64,000 nt of DNA from positions 3,162,001 through 3,226,000 of the forward strand of contig NZ_UGYM01000002.1 in the NCBI RefSeq assembly GCF_900456975.1. The letters are read 5' to 3'. Source of the DNA: Shewanella baltica. GTDB taxonomy: Bacteria; Pseudomonadota; Gammaproteobacteria; Enterobacterales; Shewanellaceae. The position numbers and the translations under genes were made by a program. Each line of letters opens with the position of its first letter. The stretch's first letter is position 1. The notes under the pieces were generated by a model. The model was not told the DNA's origin and ran no database searches. It saw nothing but the letters and a program-made list of their open reading frames with translations. Positions 28,651 to 38,189 of the stretch are shown here, piece after piece.

Positions 28651-29583
28651 CTAAGGCGAATTACCGACCTGAATCTCATCAGATTCCTTCGCTTTACCTT
28701 GCTCAATGGCAATTTCCACCCTGCGGTTACGGGCACGATTCTCCGGTGAATCATTTGGCACTATCGGATTGTTAGACGCCATGCCAACCACTTTCATCCG
28801 TTTAGAATCAAAGCCTTTGACTTGCACCAACTCGTGAGCCACAGCCACAGCGCGTTTACTGGATAAATCCCAGTTAGAGCTATAAAGCTCATCGCTGATT
28901 TGCATGTCATCCGTGTAACCCGATACCGTAATAATCCCCGGCACATCTTTTAGCAGTTCGCCAACAGAGCGCACCACAGGCTTAAATCGTGGTTGAAGGA
29001 AGCCCGAACCAGAGGCAAATGCGCCCTTCTCACGGATACGGATAATAATCTGCTGACCTAAGGACTCAATTTCAATCGCACCATCGGTGATCTCTTTATT
29101 GAGCTCCTGCGCCATCTTCTTCACTTCTTGATTGATCTTATCCTGCGCCGCTGCCGCTTCGGCTTTAACCGCATCGGCCACTTCCTGCGCCGTTGCAGTG
29201 GCTTCACCACCACGCTGAGAACCACTTTGCTGCTGAACGCCGCCAGCACTGTCGTCTTCACCCGCTTGGTAATCCAATACAGGTTCCGTCATTTCATTGG
29301 TTTGCTGGTTGATAATTTCAATCGGCGTGGGATCGGGACGTCCTGGTCTAAATTCTAAGGCAATAACAGACGTCCCTTTCGGGATATCTTTGACTTCCAC
29401 CTTATTTTGCACACCAAAGGCATACTTCATTGAGCCCGCGATCTGCTTAAACTTCATTACGTCCATTTCGGAAAATGACAATAACAACACGAAGAAACAC
29501 ATCAACAGCGACATCAAGTCAGCAAAGGTCGCCAACCACATCGGTGCTCCGGCCGGTGGACAGTTGCACTTAGCCTTAGCCAT
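28651..29583 (-). CDS. pomB: Flagellar stator protein PomB (MotB family)
   Basis: 310 residues. A short cytoplasmic N-terminus, one membrane span (about 17-40) with the ion-binding Asp22 in FADLMSLLMCFF, a plug/linker region rich in Ala, Glu and Gln (about 60-165), and an OmpA-like peptidoglycan-binding domain (about 165-300; VSGYTDDMQ, NRAR/RNRRVEIAIE). With PomA it forms the Na+-driven stator of the polar flagellum; the sodium specificity is inferred from similarity to Vibrio PomB. It starts 3 bp after pomA. Confidence 0.94.
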   Translation of the reverse strand: MAKAKCNCPPAGAPMWLATFADLMSLLMCFFVLLLSFSEMDVMKFKQIAGSMKYAFGVQNKVEVKDIPKGTSVIALEFRPGRPDPTPIEIINQQTNEMTEPVLDYQAGEDDSAGGVQQQSGSQRGGEATATAQEVADAVKAEAAAAQDKINQEVKKMAQELNKEITDGAIEIESLGQQIIIRIREKGAFASGSGFLQPRFKPVVRSVGELLKDVPGIITVSGYTDDMQISDELYSSNWDLSSKRAVAVAHELVQVKGFDSKRMKVVGMASNNPIVPNDSPENRARNRRVEIAIEQGKAKESDEIQVGNSP

Positions 29584-29586
29584 GGG

Positions 29587-30354
29587 CTACTCTCCGTCCG
29601 TTGTATCTATTTTGCGATTTTTCTCAGCCAGATAATTTTTCAAGAAGCCTTCAATCACCCGTGGGTTTTGTCCGTCTTGAATCGCCAATACCGCATCCAT
29701 AATCAAGTTACGGTTCAGCATTTCTTCACCCATCCTAAGCGTTAACTTATCCGCGATAGGAAGACAAACCATGTTAGCAACCATAGCGCCGTATAAGGTG
29801 GTTAACAAGGCCACCGCCATCGAGGGGCCGATGGATTTAGGATCTGACATGTTTGACAGCATGGCCACAAGACCCACCAGCGTACCAATCATGCCCATTG
29901 CCGGACCTACGTCACCAAACGCTCTAAAAATGCCGATCCCTGTACGATGGCGCTCTTCGGTCAGGGCGATATCCTTCTCTAAGGCAGCGCGCACCACTTC
30001 ACCATCGTGACCATCAACAAGCATGTCGACGGCTTTTTGCATAAAGCTGTTGGTAATTTGCGCTTCTTCTAAAGCTAAAAAACCGCCTTTACGGGCGGCA
30101 TCAGCCATAGTCACGGACTGTTCAATCAAATCTTCTGGCTTATCAATCTTAAAAATAAACGCTTTGGCGGCGATTTTTACCGCACTAAAAAACTGTTTAA
30201 GATTGAACTTCATCATCACCACGAAGAAGGACCCACCGAAAACAATAAGAATCGAGGGTACATCAACGAAAATCATTAAACCGCCGCTGGTGGCCATTGC
30301 CCCGAGGATAAAACCAAAGGCACCCACAATTCCAATTACTGTTGCTAAATCCAC
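29587..30354 (-). CDS. pomA: Flagellar stator protein PomA (MotA family)
   Basis: 255 residues with four membrane spans. GTG start at 30354 behind GAGGAG (5-nt spacing). Family features include MIFVDVPSILIVFGGSF near the N-terminus, the large cytoplasmic loop with charged residues for FliG contact (about 60-140; ALEEAQ, VVRAALEKDIALTEERHRTG), and a third span FGDVGPAMGMIGTLVGLVAML. It pairs with PomB as the ion channel of the motor. The mRNA leader contains a small hairpin (30413-30432). Confidence 0.95.
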   Translation of the reverse strand: MDLATVIGIVGAFGFILGAMATSGGLMIFVDVPSILIVFGGSFFVVMMKFNLKQFFSAVKIAAKAFIFKIDKPEDLIEQSVTMADAARKGGFLALEEAQITNSFMQKAVDMLVDGHDGEVVRAALEKDIALTEERHRTGIGIFRAFGDVGPAMGMIGTLVGLVAMLSNMSDPKSIGPSMAVALLTTLYGAMVANMVCLPIADKLTLRMGEEMLNRNLIMDAVLAIQDGQNPRVIEGFLKNYLAEKNRKIDTTDGE

Positions 30355-30412
30355 AACGGCTCCTCAATTTTCGTAATAAACGACATAATACTTACCCTAA
30401 GTAAGCAATAAC

Positions 30413-30432
30413 ACTCAGTTGTTCCACTGAGT
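30413..30432 (-). other. Hairpin in the pomAB leader
   Basis: ACTCAGT/ACTGAGT inverted repeat with a 6-nt loop, about 60 bp upstream of the pomA start. The rest of the divergent region 30355-30668 shows no gene and no motif I trust. Confidence 0.45.
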
Positions 30433-30668
30433 AAGATAATCCCACCGACATACATGCGAGCCTTGTCTATCCAGTTAAAAATTACCATACAAATGATGAT
30501 ACTATTGTCAGTTATCGGACACACACTAAGCAAGTTTAGCGACAATTTATATTTTCTGAAAAAATTTCAGTAACAAAGCGTGCTATTGAGCAAATATCTT
30601 TAGTCTGAATTTGACCCTAAAGCCGCCCTGATATACCTTGTGTCCGCTAAATCAAAGGAAGCATAAAC

Positions 30669-30908
30669 GTGGCGAAGAAACCCGAAAATCTCAGTTTTGA
30701 AGAATCCCTTGGCGAACTCGAGCGCATTGTTGCCGATCTAGAACAAGGCGATATCTCCATCGATGACGCGTTAAAACAATTTGAACGTGGCATCAATCTG
30801 GTTCGAAATAGCCAAGCAAAACTCGAACAAGCCCAACAAAAAGTGGCCATTTTACTGAAACAAGATGAAAATGCGCCCCTATCCCCCTATGCCGTTGAGG
30901 GCGAATAA
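30669..30908 (+). CDS. xseB: Exodeoxyribonuclease VII small subunit XseB
   Basis: 79 residues; GTG start behind AAAGGAAG. The helical family sequence FEESLGELERIVADLEQGD and LDDALKQFERG-type heptads are clear. It binds the large subunit XseA to form the single-strand-specific nuclease ExoVII. First gene of the xseB-ispA-dxs operon; ispA starts 2 bp after its stop codon. Confidence 0.96.
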   Translation: MAKKPENLSFEESLGELERIVADLEQGDISIDDALKQFERGINLVRNSQAKLEQAQQKVAILLKQDENAPLSPYAVEGE

Positions 30909-30910
30909 GC

Positions 30911-31792
30911 GTGTTAGTCAGTGCCATTCAAGAATATCAACAACGGGTTGATAATCAATTAAAACAGCGTTTTAGTACGCTTGAAGATACTGCTCCCCAA
31001 TTAAAAGCCGCCATGACTTACGGCGCCTTATTGGGTGGCAAACGCATTCGACCTTTCCTTGTCTACAGTGTCGGACGCATGTTTGGGGTCGAGCTCGAAA
31101 AATTAGATGCTTGCGCCGCAGCCATTGAATGTATCCATGCTTATTCATTGATCCACGACGATTTACCCGCCATGGATGATGATGAACTGCGCCGTGGTCA
31201 GCCCACAGTGCATATCGCTTTTGATGAAGCGACCGCCATTTTAGCGGGGGATGCACTGCAGACCTTAGCCTTTGAAATTGTCACCGAAGCGGTCCCTGGG
31301 ATCAGCAGCGAGCAACATATCGCTATGGTCAGAGTATTGGCAAAAGCCTCAGGTTATCGTGGCATGTGTGGCGGCCAAGCGATAGACTTAGCCTCAACAG
31401 ATAAACATATTGATCTTAAAGCATTAACTCAGTTACATAATATGAAAACGGGCGCCCTTATCAGCTGCGCCGTTGAGTTAGCGTTAATCGCCGCAAACGC
31501 GCCAAAAAATCAGTATGCTGCTATGATGGATTTTGCCCATGCGGTCGGACTCGCCTTTCAAGTACAAGACGATATCCTTGACATCGTAGCCACCACCGAA
31601 GAACTCGGTAAGCCGCAAGGCTCTGATACTGAATCGAATAAGAGTACGTTTCCACAACTACTTGGACTACAAGGTGCACAAGACACCGCCAAACAACTGA
31701 TCCAAGAGGCACTATCAGCGCTGGCTAAATTGCCATACAATAGCCAGTTAATTGCAGACTTCGCCCGCTATATCATTGAGCGAAGAATATAA
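30911..31792 (+). CDS. ispA: Farnesyl diphosphate synthase IspA
   Basis: 293 residues. GTG start 2 bp after xseB. First Asp-rich motif DDLPAMDDDELRRG and second Asp-rich motif QDDILD are intact, as is GGKRIRP near the N-terminus. It condenses IPP with DMAPP and geranyl diphosphate to give farnesyl diphosphate for ubiquinone, menaquinone and undecaprenol. Operon with dxs, the first enzyme of the MEP pathway, 21 bp downstream. Confidence 0.96.
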   Translation: MLVSAIQEYQQRVDNQLKQRFSTLEDTAPQLKAAMTYGALLGGKRIRPFLVYSVGRMFGVELEKLDACAAAIECIHAYSLIHDDLPAMDDDELRRGQPTVHIAFDEATAILAGDALQTLAFEIVTEAVPGISSEQHIAMVRVLAKASGYRGMCGGQAIDLASTDKHIDLKALTQLHNMKTGALISCAVELALIAANAPKNQYAAMMDFAHAVGLAFQVQDDILDIVATTEELGKPQGSDTESNKSTFPQLLGLQGAQDTAKQLIQEALSALAKLPYNSQLIADFARYIIERRI

Positions 31793-31813
31793 TAAGAGTC
31801 GAAGTATCTCGCT

Positions 31814-33682
31814 ATGAGTTTGGACATTTCTCAGTTTCCCGTGTTGGCGCAGGCCAACACCCCTAATGAACTCCGCCAGCTTCCTCAGGCACTTTTACCA
31901 CAAGTAGCCGACGAACTGCGCGAGTTCCTTCTTAAGTCTGTTGGCATATCCAGCGGACATTTTGCCTCTGGGCTCGGCACAGTGGAACTCACTGTTGCGT
32001 TGCACTATGTCTACAACACCCCTTTTGATCGGCTAATTTGGGATGTGGGCCATCAGGCTTATCCCCACAAAATTCTCACGGGTCGTCGCGACAAGATGCA
32101 CACCATTCGCCAAAAAGATGGCTTGCATCCTTTCCCATGGCGTGAAGAAAGTGAATACGACACTTTCAGCGTTGGGCATTCAGGCACGTCTATCAGCGCC
32201 GCACTGGCGATGGCTATTGCCGCAGAAAAAGAGCAAGCGGGTCGTAAAGTCGTTGCCGTGATCGGCGATGGCGCTATGACAGGCGGCATGGTGTTTGAAG
32301 CCATGAACCACGCTGGCGACTTGCACAATGACATGCTCGTGGTGTTGAACGACAACGAAATGTCGATCTCTGAAAATGTCGGCGCCCTCAATAACCATTT
32401 AGCACAACTGATGTCAGGCCGTTTTTACACTACGCTGCGCGAAGGCGGCAAGAAAGTGTTGAAAGGCATGCCCGTCATCAAAGAAATGGCCAAGCGCACT
32501 GAGGAACACCTCAAAGGCATGGTCGTTCCTGGCACCCTGTTTGAAGAGTTAGGTTTCAACTATATCGGTCCTATCGACGGCCACGATGTTGATGCTCTGG
32601 TCGAGACCATGCGTAATATGCGCAATCTTAAAGGTCCACAGGTGCTGCACATCATGACGAAGAAAGGTCGTGGTTATGAACCTGCTGAAAAAGATCCTAT
32701 CGGTTGGCATGCGGTGCCTAAGTTTGACCCGTCGCTGTTTAAAAAGCCGGCCACCAAACCCGGTTTGCCGACCTTTTCTCAAGTCTTTGGTAAATGGTTA
32801 TGCGACATAGCCGAGCAAGATGAGAAAGTGTTAGCGATTACGCCTGCGATGCGCGAAGGCTCTGGCATGGTAGAGTTTTCCCAGCGTTTTCCTAAACAAT
32901 ATTTCGATGCGGCGATTGCCGAGCAGCATGCTGTCACCCTATCAGCAGGTTTTGCCTGTGAAGGCTTTAAGCCTGTGGTGGCAATTTACTCGACCTTCCT
33001 GCAACGCGCCTACGATCAGCTTATTCATGATGTAGCGCTGCAACAATTACCGGTATTGTTTGCTATTGACCGTGGCGGTATTGTCGGTGCCGATGGTCCA
33101 ACTCACCAAGGTGCATTCGATTTAAGCTTTATGCGCTGCATCCCCAACATGGTGATCATGGCGCCGTCGGACGAAAATGAATGTCGTCAAATGCTCTACA
33201 CTGGCTATTGCTATGATGCAGGCCCAAGTGCAGTGCGTTATCCAAGGGGCTGTGCCACGGGAGCGACGCAAGTCGAAGCGATGACGGCATTACCGATTGG
33301 TAAAGGCGTGATCAAACGTGTGGGTAAGCGCATTGCCATACTCAACTTTGGCACCTTGTTAGCGTCGGCGTTAACCGCTGCCGAAAGCTTAGATGCAACG
33401 GTTGTCGATATGCGCTTTGTGAAACCACTTGATGTTGATTTGGTCAAAGAGATGGCGCAAACCCACGAAGTACTCGTCACAGTGGAAGAAAACGCCATTA
33501 TGGGCGGCGCAGGTGCTGGCGTGCTTGAGCAGCTTCAAAAGCTGCGAATGCCTAAAGCCGTGCTTCAAATTGGTTTGCCAGATGAATTCATCAAACATGG
33601 CTCGCCAGAGGAAGTTACCCATGATTTGCAACTGGATGCCGAAGGTATACTGGCGCAAATCAATGCTTATCTAGCACAATAA
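31814..33682 (+). CDS. dxs: 1-deoxy-D-xylulose-5-phosphate synthase
   Basis: 622 residues against 620 in E. coli. Thiamine-diphosphate motif [10 protein letters not shown]...[10 protein letters not shown], catalytic histidines in [10 protein letters not shown] and VGHSGTS, and the pyrimidine-domain Glu in [13 protein letters not shown] are present. It makes DXP from pyruvate and glyceraldehyde 3-phosphate, the entry step to isoprenoids and also a precursor for thiamine and pyridoxal. Last gene of the xseB-ispA-dxs operon, ending at a strong terminator. Confidence 0.98.
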
Positions 33683-33774
33683 ATAGCTCAATAGTTGGCG
33701 TAATAGTTAGAACTTACTTATCTCGGTAAGGTGCTCAGTCCTACCAATACAAATTCTGCACATATCACCGCCCA

Positions 33775-33806
33775 TAAAAAAAGGACTGCAATTGCAGTCC
33801 TTTTTT
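33775..33806 (+). terminator. Bidirectional terminator (dxs / grpE)
   Basis: AAAAGGACTGCA/TGCAGTCCTTTT palindrome with T-runs on both strands between convergent genes. Confidence 0.92.
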
Positions 33807-33844
33807 GTTGCTGTCTGTTATAACAGCGGCTGATCCAATAAAGC

Positions 33845-34465
33845 TTAAGCTTCGATATCTATCGTTGCGCTTTCTTGGTTAGGGCCACCCTGTGACACCA
33901 TTACCATAGCAGGGCGCAGCAAGCGACTGTTCAGCTCATAACCCTTTTGCATCACCAACATCACAGTGTTCGCAGGGAACTCAGCACTTGGCTGCATGCC
34001 AATCGCTTGATGTTGATCTGGGTTAAATGACTGACCTTGTGGATCAATTTGCTTAACACCAAATTTAGCCACCGCAGTGAGTAAGCTTTTTTGAGTTAAC
34101 TCAACACCTTGATAAATCGATTTAGTCGCTTCATCTTCTGGGTTAGTCCCCATCAATGCGCGCTCCATGTTATCAAGTACTGGCAACAGTTCATTGGCAA
34201 ACTTTTCCAAGGCAAACTTGTTCGCCTTTTCCACATCCATTGCGGCACGACGACGAATATTATCGACTTCGGCTGCAGCGCGGATGACTGAATCCTTCTG
34301 CTCTTCAACTTTCGCCAAAGCTTCAGCGAGTAACTGTTCCAGCTCTTCAATACGGAAATTGGCCTGGGTAAGCTCATCGATCAGACTTGCTTCTGCGGTA
34401 GATACTTCAGACTCTACACCCTCTTGGATCAGATCCTGTTCTGCTTTAATCGATTCGTTGCTCAT
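33845..34465 (-). CDS. grpE: Nucleotide exchange factor GrpE
   Basis: 206 residues from the ATG at 34465 ([12 protein letters not shown]), preceded by CTGGAG. Longer upstream in-frame starts would run through the promoter and are rejected. A long N-terminal coiled coil (about 30-85) is followed by the C-terminal beta domain with [22 protein letters not shown]. GrpE releases ADP from DnaK. A textbook sigma-32 promoter lies upstream. dnaK and dnaJ are not adjacent. Confidence 0.96.
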   Translation of the reverse strand: MSNESIKAEQDLIQEGVESEVSTAEASLIDELTQANFRIEELEQLLAEALAKVEEQKDSVIRAAAEVDNIRRRAAMDVEKANKFALEKFANELLPVLDNMERALMGTNPEDEATKSIYQGVELTQKSLLTAVAKFGVKQIDPQGQSFNPDQHQAIGMQPSAEFPANTVMLVMQKGYELNSRLLRPAMVMVSQGGPNQESATIDIEA

Positions 34466-34512
34466 TTTCACTCCAGCTAAAAATGCTTTGTTTCTGAAAT
34501 ACTCTGGGCATA

Positions 34513-34540
34513 TTATGGGGATCAATTTTGACGTTTCAAG
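34513..34540 (-). promoter_or_regulatory. Heat-shock (sigma-32) promoter of grpE
   Basis: On the minus strand CTTGAAA (34540-34534) and CCCCATAA (34520-34513) are separated by 13 bp, matching the RpoH consensus. It is about 50 bp upstream of the grpE start and also lies 26 bp before nadK on the other strand. Confidence 0.85.
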
Positions 34541-34565
34541 GCCTAAGGCCAGATCTAGCATAAAT

Positions 34566-35444
34566 ATGACCACAAAGTTTCATACTATCGGCCTTATCGG
34601 CAAACCTCATCACCAAGGGACCAACCAAACCTTAAAACGTCTGCATCATTGGCTGACAATGCAAGGCTTTGAAGTCTTAGTGGAAGAGCGTGTTGCTGCC
34701 GAACTAGGGCCCAATATCGAGGCGGTCGATTTACTAGAAATTGGCGCGCGCTGCGACTTAGCCATAGTCGTCGGTGGTGACGGTAACATGCTTGGTGCTG
34801 CTAGGGTATTAGCCCGCTTCGATTTAGGCGTGATTGGCGTTAACCGCGGTAATTTGGGCTTCTTAACCGACCTGCCGCCCGATGCCTTTGAAGAAGCGCT
34901 CGCCAAAGTCCTCGACGGTGAGTTTGATACCGAGCACAGATTCTTACTTGAAGCCGAAGTCTATCGCCACGGTATGCTCAAGGCGAGCAATACCGCCGTC
35001 AACGAAGCCGTACTCCATCCGGGTAAAATTGCCCACATGATTGAGTTTGAGGTCTATATTGACGATCAGTTCATGTACAGCCAGCGTGCCGACGGCATGA
35101 TAGTGTCAACGCCAACGGGTTCAACGGCTTATGCCCTCTCCGCTGGCGGCGCTATCCTGACGCCTAATCTGCAGGCTTTGATCTTAGTGCCTATGTTCCC
35201 GCACACTTTGTCGTGCCGCCCGATTGTCGTCGATGCCTGCAGCACCATTAAAATGGTGGTGTCACCGGACAATGGCGAGAACCTCGAAGTCAGCTGTGAT
35301 GGCCACGTGCATTTAGCCGTGTTACCGGGCGATGAAATCATAGTGCGCCGCAGCTCAGAACGATTACGCTTAATTCATCCTAAAGGGCACAATTATTTCC
35401 ACGTGCTACGGACTAAATTAGGCTGGGGCAGCAAGTTGTTTTAA
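34566..35444 (+). CDS. nadK: NAD kinase
   Basis: 292 residues, exactly the E. coli length, from the ATG at 34566 ([18 protein letters not shown]). The frame is open far upstream, antisense to grpE, but that extension is not homologous and is rejected. ATP/NAD site [11 protein letters not shown], then [10 protein letters not shown], and [14 protein letters not shown] are conserved. It phosphorylates NAD to NADP. It is divergent from grpE, a frequent arrangement in gammaproteobacteria. Confidence 0.97.
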   Translation: MTTKFHTIGLIGKPHHQGTNQTLKRLHHWLTMQGFEVLVEERVAAELGPNIEAVDLLEIGARCDLAIVVGGDGNMLGAARVLARFDLGVIGVNRGNLGFLTDLPPDAFEEALAKVLDGEFDTEHRFLLEAEVYRHGMLKASNTAVNEAVLHPGKIAHMIEFEVYIDDQFMYSQRADGMIVSTPTGSTAYALSAGGAILTPNLQALILVPMFPHTLSCRPIVVDACSTIKMVVSPDNGENLEVSCDGHVHLAVLPGDEIIVRRSSERLRLIHPKGHNYFHVLRTKLGWGSKLF

Positions 35445-35491
35445 GCCAGCGCATATTTGTCCTATTACCATAATTTACCCAAGTTCCCATA

Positions 35492-35517
35492 AAAGAGACG
35501 TATCCCGTCTCTTTTTT
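35492..35517 (+). terminator. Terminator of nadK
   Basis: AAAAGAGACG-TATC-CGTCTCTTTT followed by TT. Confidence 0.9.
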
Positions 35518-36481
35518 ATTCCTTCTATATCCCCAGAAAAAACGGCGGCTAAATACGAGAAGATCTCATTAAGATAATAGTGAGTGAACTACCCACTCGA
35601 TTAAATAAACGAGCTGACATTCTCATCCATCGCATTTGCGAATTAATATCACTAACCAGTCTGATAAAAGTTCGCACAGCATTCTTTCGCTTTATTACGT
35701 AAACTTTTCGCCTCAATTTAGCCCTGTACTCTCAATAATTCAGCTTAAACTATTAGAAGCGGTGACTTTTAATTTCAACATTTGCGTTAGCCGCTCAATA
35801 TCATCGACATTTATGGCGCGCTATTGGCTCAAATAAACTGAAAGTAACTTAAATAACGGTTATTTAATTTCATATTAAAGTAAAATTAATTAAGTGACAT
35901 GCATCACAAGAAAACTCCACCATTTAAAAAAGTGATCTGGAACACTATAAAAAAACACCTACCAACTGCAACATTAGTCAACTATAACAATATCTTGAAA
36001 TATGCCAGCGTAACATTGCCAATTCAGCGGCATCACCCTATGCGACCTTAATCACACCTTAAAAATGTCTGAAAAAACCAATAACAACCTATTAATGAAA
36101 TAAATGGATCAGTTAATTGCAATAATGACCATCAACTTGAGTGATAACTCTAGTTTTAATAACTAAAATACCGATAACTTAAATTTAATATAATCGAAAT
36201 AGATATACGCCTAGCCGTCTAAGTGATCACTGTCACAGATAGATAAATCCCCTGAGAGAAGTGTCCCGCAGCACTGTAAATTAGCATTTCATATAGCAGC
36301 CAAGATGATCTAGATCATATTAGTCAAGCCCACAATAGCGTCTAGTACACAACACAGAATGTCGAGACCATAACTCGTTGCAGTATTAACTGCTGATTTA
36401 TCGGTCTGGGAAGTCGACATGAAGGCAGATGAAAAATTCTAATATCAATAATAAGACAGACCACTTTATGAAGAGGCAAGC
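35518..36481 (+). promoter_or_regulatory. Long leader of the lactate locus with three CRP-like sites
   Basis: A 1-kb AT-rich region without a supported gene. Three palindromes fit the CRP pattern GTGA-N6-TCAC: 35894-35907 (GTGACATGCATCAC, exact), 36223-36236 (GTGATCACTGTCAC, exact) and 36305-36318 (ATGATCTAGATCAT, whose core equals the consensus core). A weaker half-match lies at 35932-35945. They suggest catabolite or redox control by CRP of lactate uptake and oxidation; in Shewanella CRP also governs anaerobic respiration. A 66-codon frame at 35636 has no translation signal. Confidence 0.6.
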
Positions 36482-38125
36482 ATGACAATACTTCAACTCC
36501 TCGCCAGCTTGACGCCTGTGCTCAGTGTAATGCTATTCCTAGTATTACTCAGAATGCCCGCATCAAAGGCTATGCCCATTTCCATGCTAGTCACTGCGCT
36601 CGCCGCTGTGTTTATTTGGCAAATGGATACCACATTACTGGCGGCATCGGTCCTCGAAGGACTGCTCTCAGCCATTACACCTTTAACCATCATTTTTGGT
36701 GCTGTGTTCCTACTGAATACCCTGAAATATTCAGGTGCGATGGACACTATCCGCGCAGGTTTCACTAACATCAGCGCCGATGCCCGTGTGCAAGTGATCA
36801 TCATCTGTTGGTTATTTGGTGCCTTTATCGAAGGCAGTGCTGGCTTTGGTACGCCCGCCGCGATTGGCGCACCACTGCTCGTACTGCTTGGCGTGCCACC
36901 GGTTGCCGCAGCAGTTGTTGCTTTGATTGCCGACTCTGCCTGTGTGTCCTTCGGCGCGATTGGTCTACCTGTACTCTTTGGTATGGAGCAAGGCTTGACC
37001 CAAGGCGGCGTAAGCATGGCTGCGGCGCAAATTGCTGAACATGGCGGCACCTATGCTGACTTTGCGCAGTTTATTGCAATGCACATGATCACTATCGATT
37101 TAATCACAGGTTCGTTAATTCCATTAGTGATGGTGTCGATTCTGACAGGCTTCTTTGGTCGCAATAAATCCTTCAAAGAAGGCTTAGCGATTTGGAAATT
37201 TGCGATTTTTGCAGGTCTTTCGTTTACAGTTCCAGCGTGGATCATCAACTATGTTGCTGGCCCAGAATTCCCATCGGTTATCGGTTCTTTAATCGGTATG
37301 GCGATGGTTATCCCAGTCGCTCGCAAAGGCTACTTGCTGCCTAAAGCCGCTTGGAATGATTTTGCCGAGAATGACAACCAAGAAACCGCCAAAGTGGAAA
37401 CCACAGCTAAATTTTCCCAAATCGCCGCTTGGACACCTTACATCATCATGGCTGCGCTGTTAGTGCTGTCACGTACCGTTGCACCGTTAAAAGCCTGGTT
37501 ATCTGGCTTTAACATCAGCTGGACTGGCTTGATGGGCACTGAACTTAAGGCGAGCTTTGCGACACTATATGCGCCTGGCGCCTTCTTCGTTGCCGTGTGT
37601 ATCTTAGGTTTCTTCCTATTCAAAATGAAAAGCCCTGCGATTAAGCAAACGGTCGGTGTGTCATGTAAATCCATGTTACCTACCATTATTTCATTAGGGG
37701 CTTCCGTGCCTATGGTGAAAATCTTCTTAAACTCAGGTGTGAATGGTGCAGGCTTAGCCTCTATGCCTGTCGCATTAGCAGATATGCTGGCAGGTTCCAT
37801 GGGCGCTGTGTGGGCTTGGATGGCGCCTATCGTCGGTATATTTGGTGCTTTCCTATCGGGTTCAGCAACCTTCTCCAACATGATGTTCTCAGGCCTACAG
37901 TACAGTGTGGCTGACAATATCGGCATGAACCACGCTCTCGTCCTTGCCCTTCAAGGCATAGGTGCGAACGCAGGTAACATGATGTGTGTAATGAACGTGG
38001 TTGCGGCTGCGACTGTGGTAGGTATGGCGGGTAGAGAGTCAGAAATCATCCGTAAAACCATGCCCGTCGCCATTGGTTATGCATTACTTGCGGGCACTAT
38101 TGCAACCCTGTGGGGTGGCTTCTAA
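36482..38125 (+). CDS. lctP: L-lactate permease (LctP family)
   Basis: 547 residues and about 13-14 membrane spans. Family sequences include [38 protein letters not shown] and [17 protein letters not shown]. It imports lactate with protons across the inner membrane. It is the first gene of the lactate locus, 64 bp before the D-lactate dehydrogenase gene. Ribosome binding site AGAGGC before ATG. The upstream CRP-like sites probably control it. Confidence 0.95.
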   Translation: MTILQLLASLTPVLSVMLFLVLLRMPASKAMPISMLVTALAAVFIWQMDTTLLAASVLEGLLSAITPLTIIFGAVFLLNTLKYSGAMDTIRAGFTNISADARVQVIIICWLFGAFIEGSAGFGTPAAIGAPLLVLLGVPPVAAAVVALIADSACVSFGAIGLPVLFGMEQGLTQGGVSMAAAQIAEHGGTYADFAQFIAMHMITIDLITGSLIPLVMVSILTGFFGRNKSFKEGLAIWKFAIFAGLSFTVPAWIINYVAGPEFPSVIGSLIGMAMVIPVARKGYLLPKAAWNDFAENDNQETAKVETTAKFSQIAAWTPYIIMAALLVLSRTVAPLKAWLSGFNISWTGLMGTELKASFATLYAPGAFFVAVCILGFFLFKMKSPAIKQTVGVSCKSMLPTIISLGASVPMVKIFLNSGVNGAGLASMPVALADMLAGSMGAVWAWMAPIVGIFGAFLSGSATFSNMMFSGLQYSVADNIGMNHALVLALQGIGANAGNMMCVMNVVAAATVVGMAGRESEIIRKTMPVAIGYALLAGTIATLWGGF

Positions 38126-38189
38126 GCCCATTGAAAACTAAGGTCGCTGCGGCGGCCTTGGTCATTTTTAGCGTTAAGAGAGTAGCCTT

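Noticed and set aside
34167..34565. N-terminal extension of nadK by 133 codons
   Set aside because: Runs antisense to grpE and through its promoter; the 292-residue form from 34566 matches the family exactly.
35636..35836. 66-codon frame upstream of lctP
   Set aside because: No translation signal; composition of non-coding AT-rich leader.
36493..37050. 185-codon minus-strand frame within lctP
   Set aside because: Shadow of the permease gene on the other strand.
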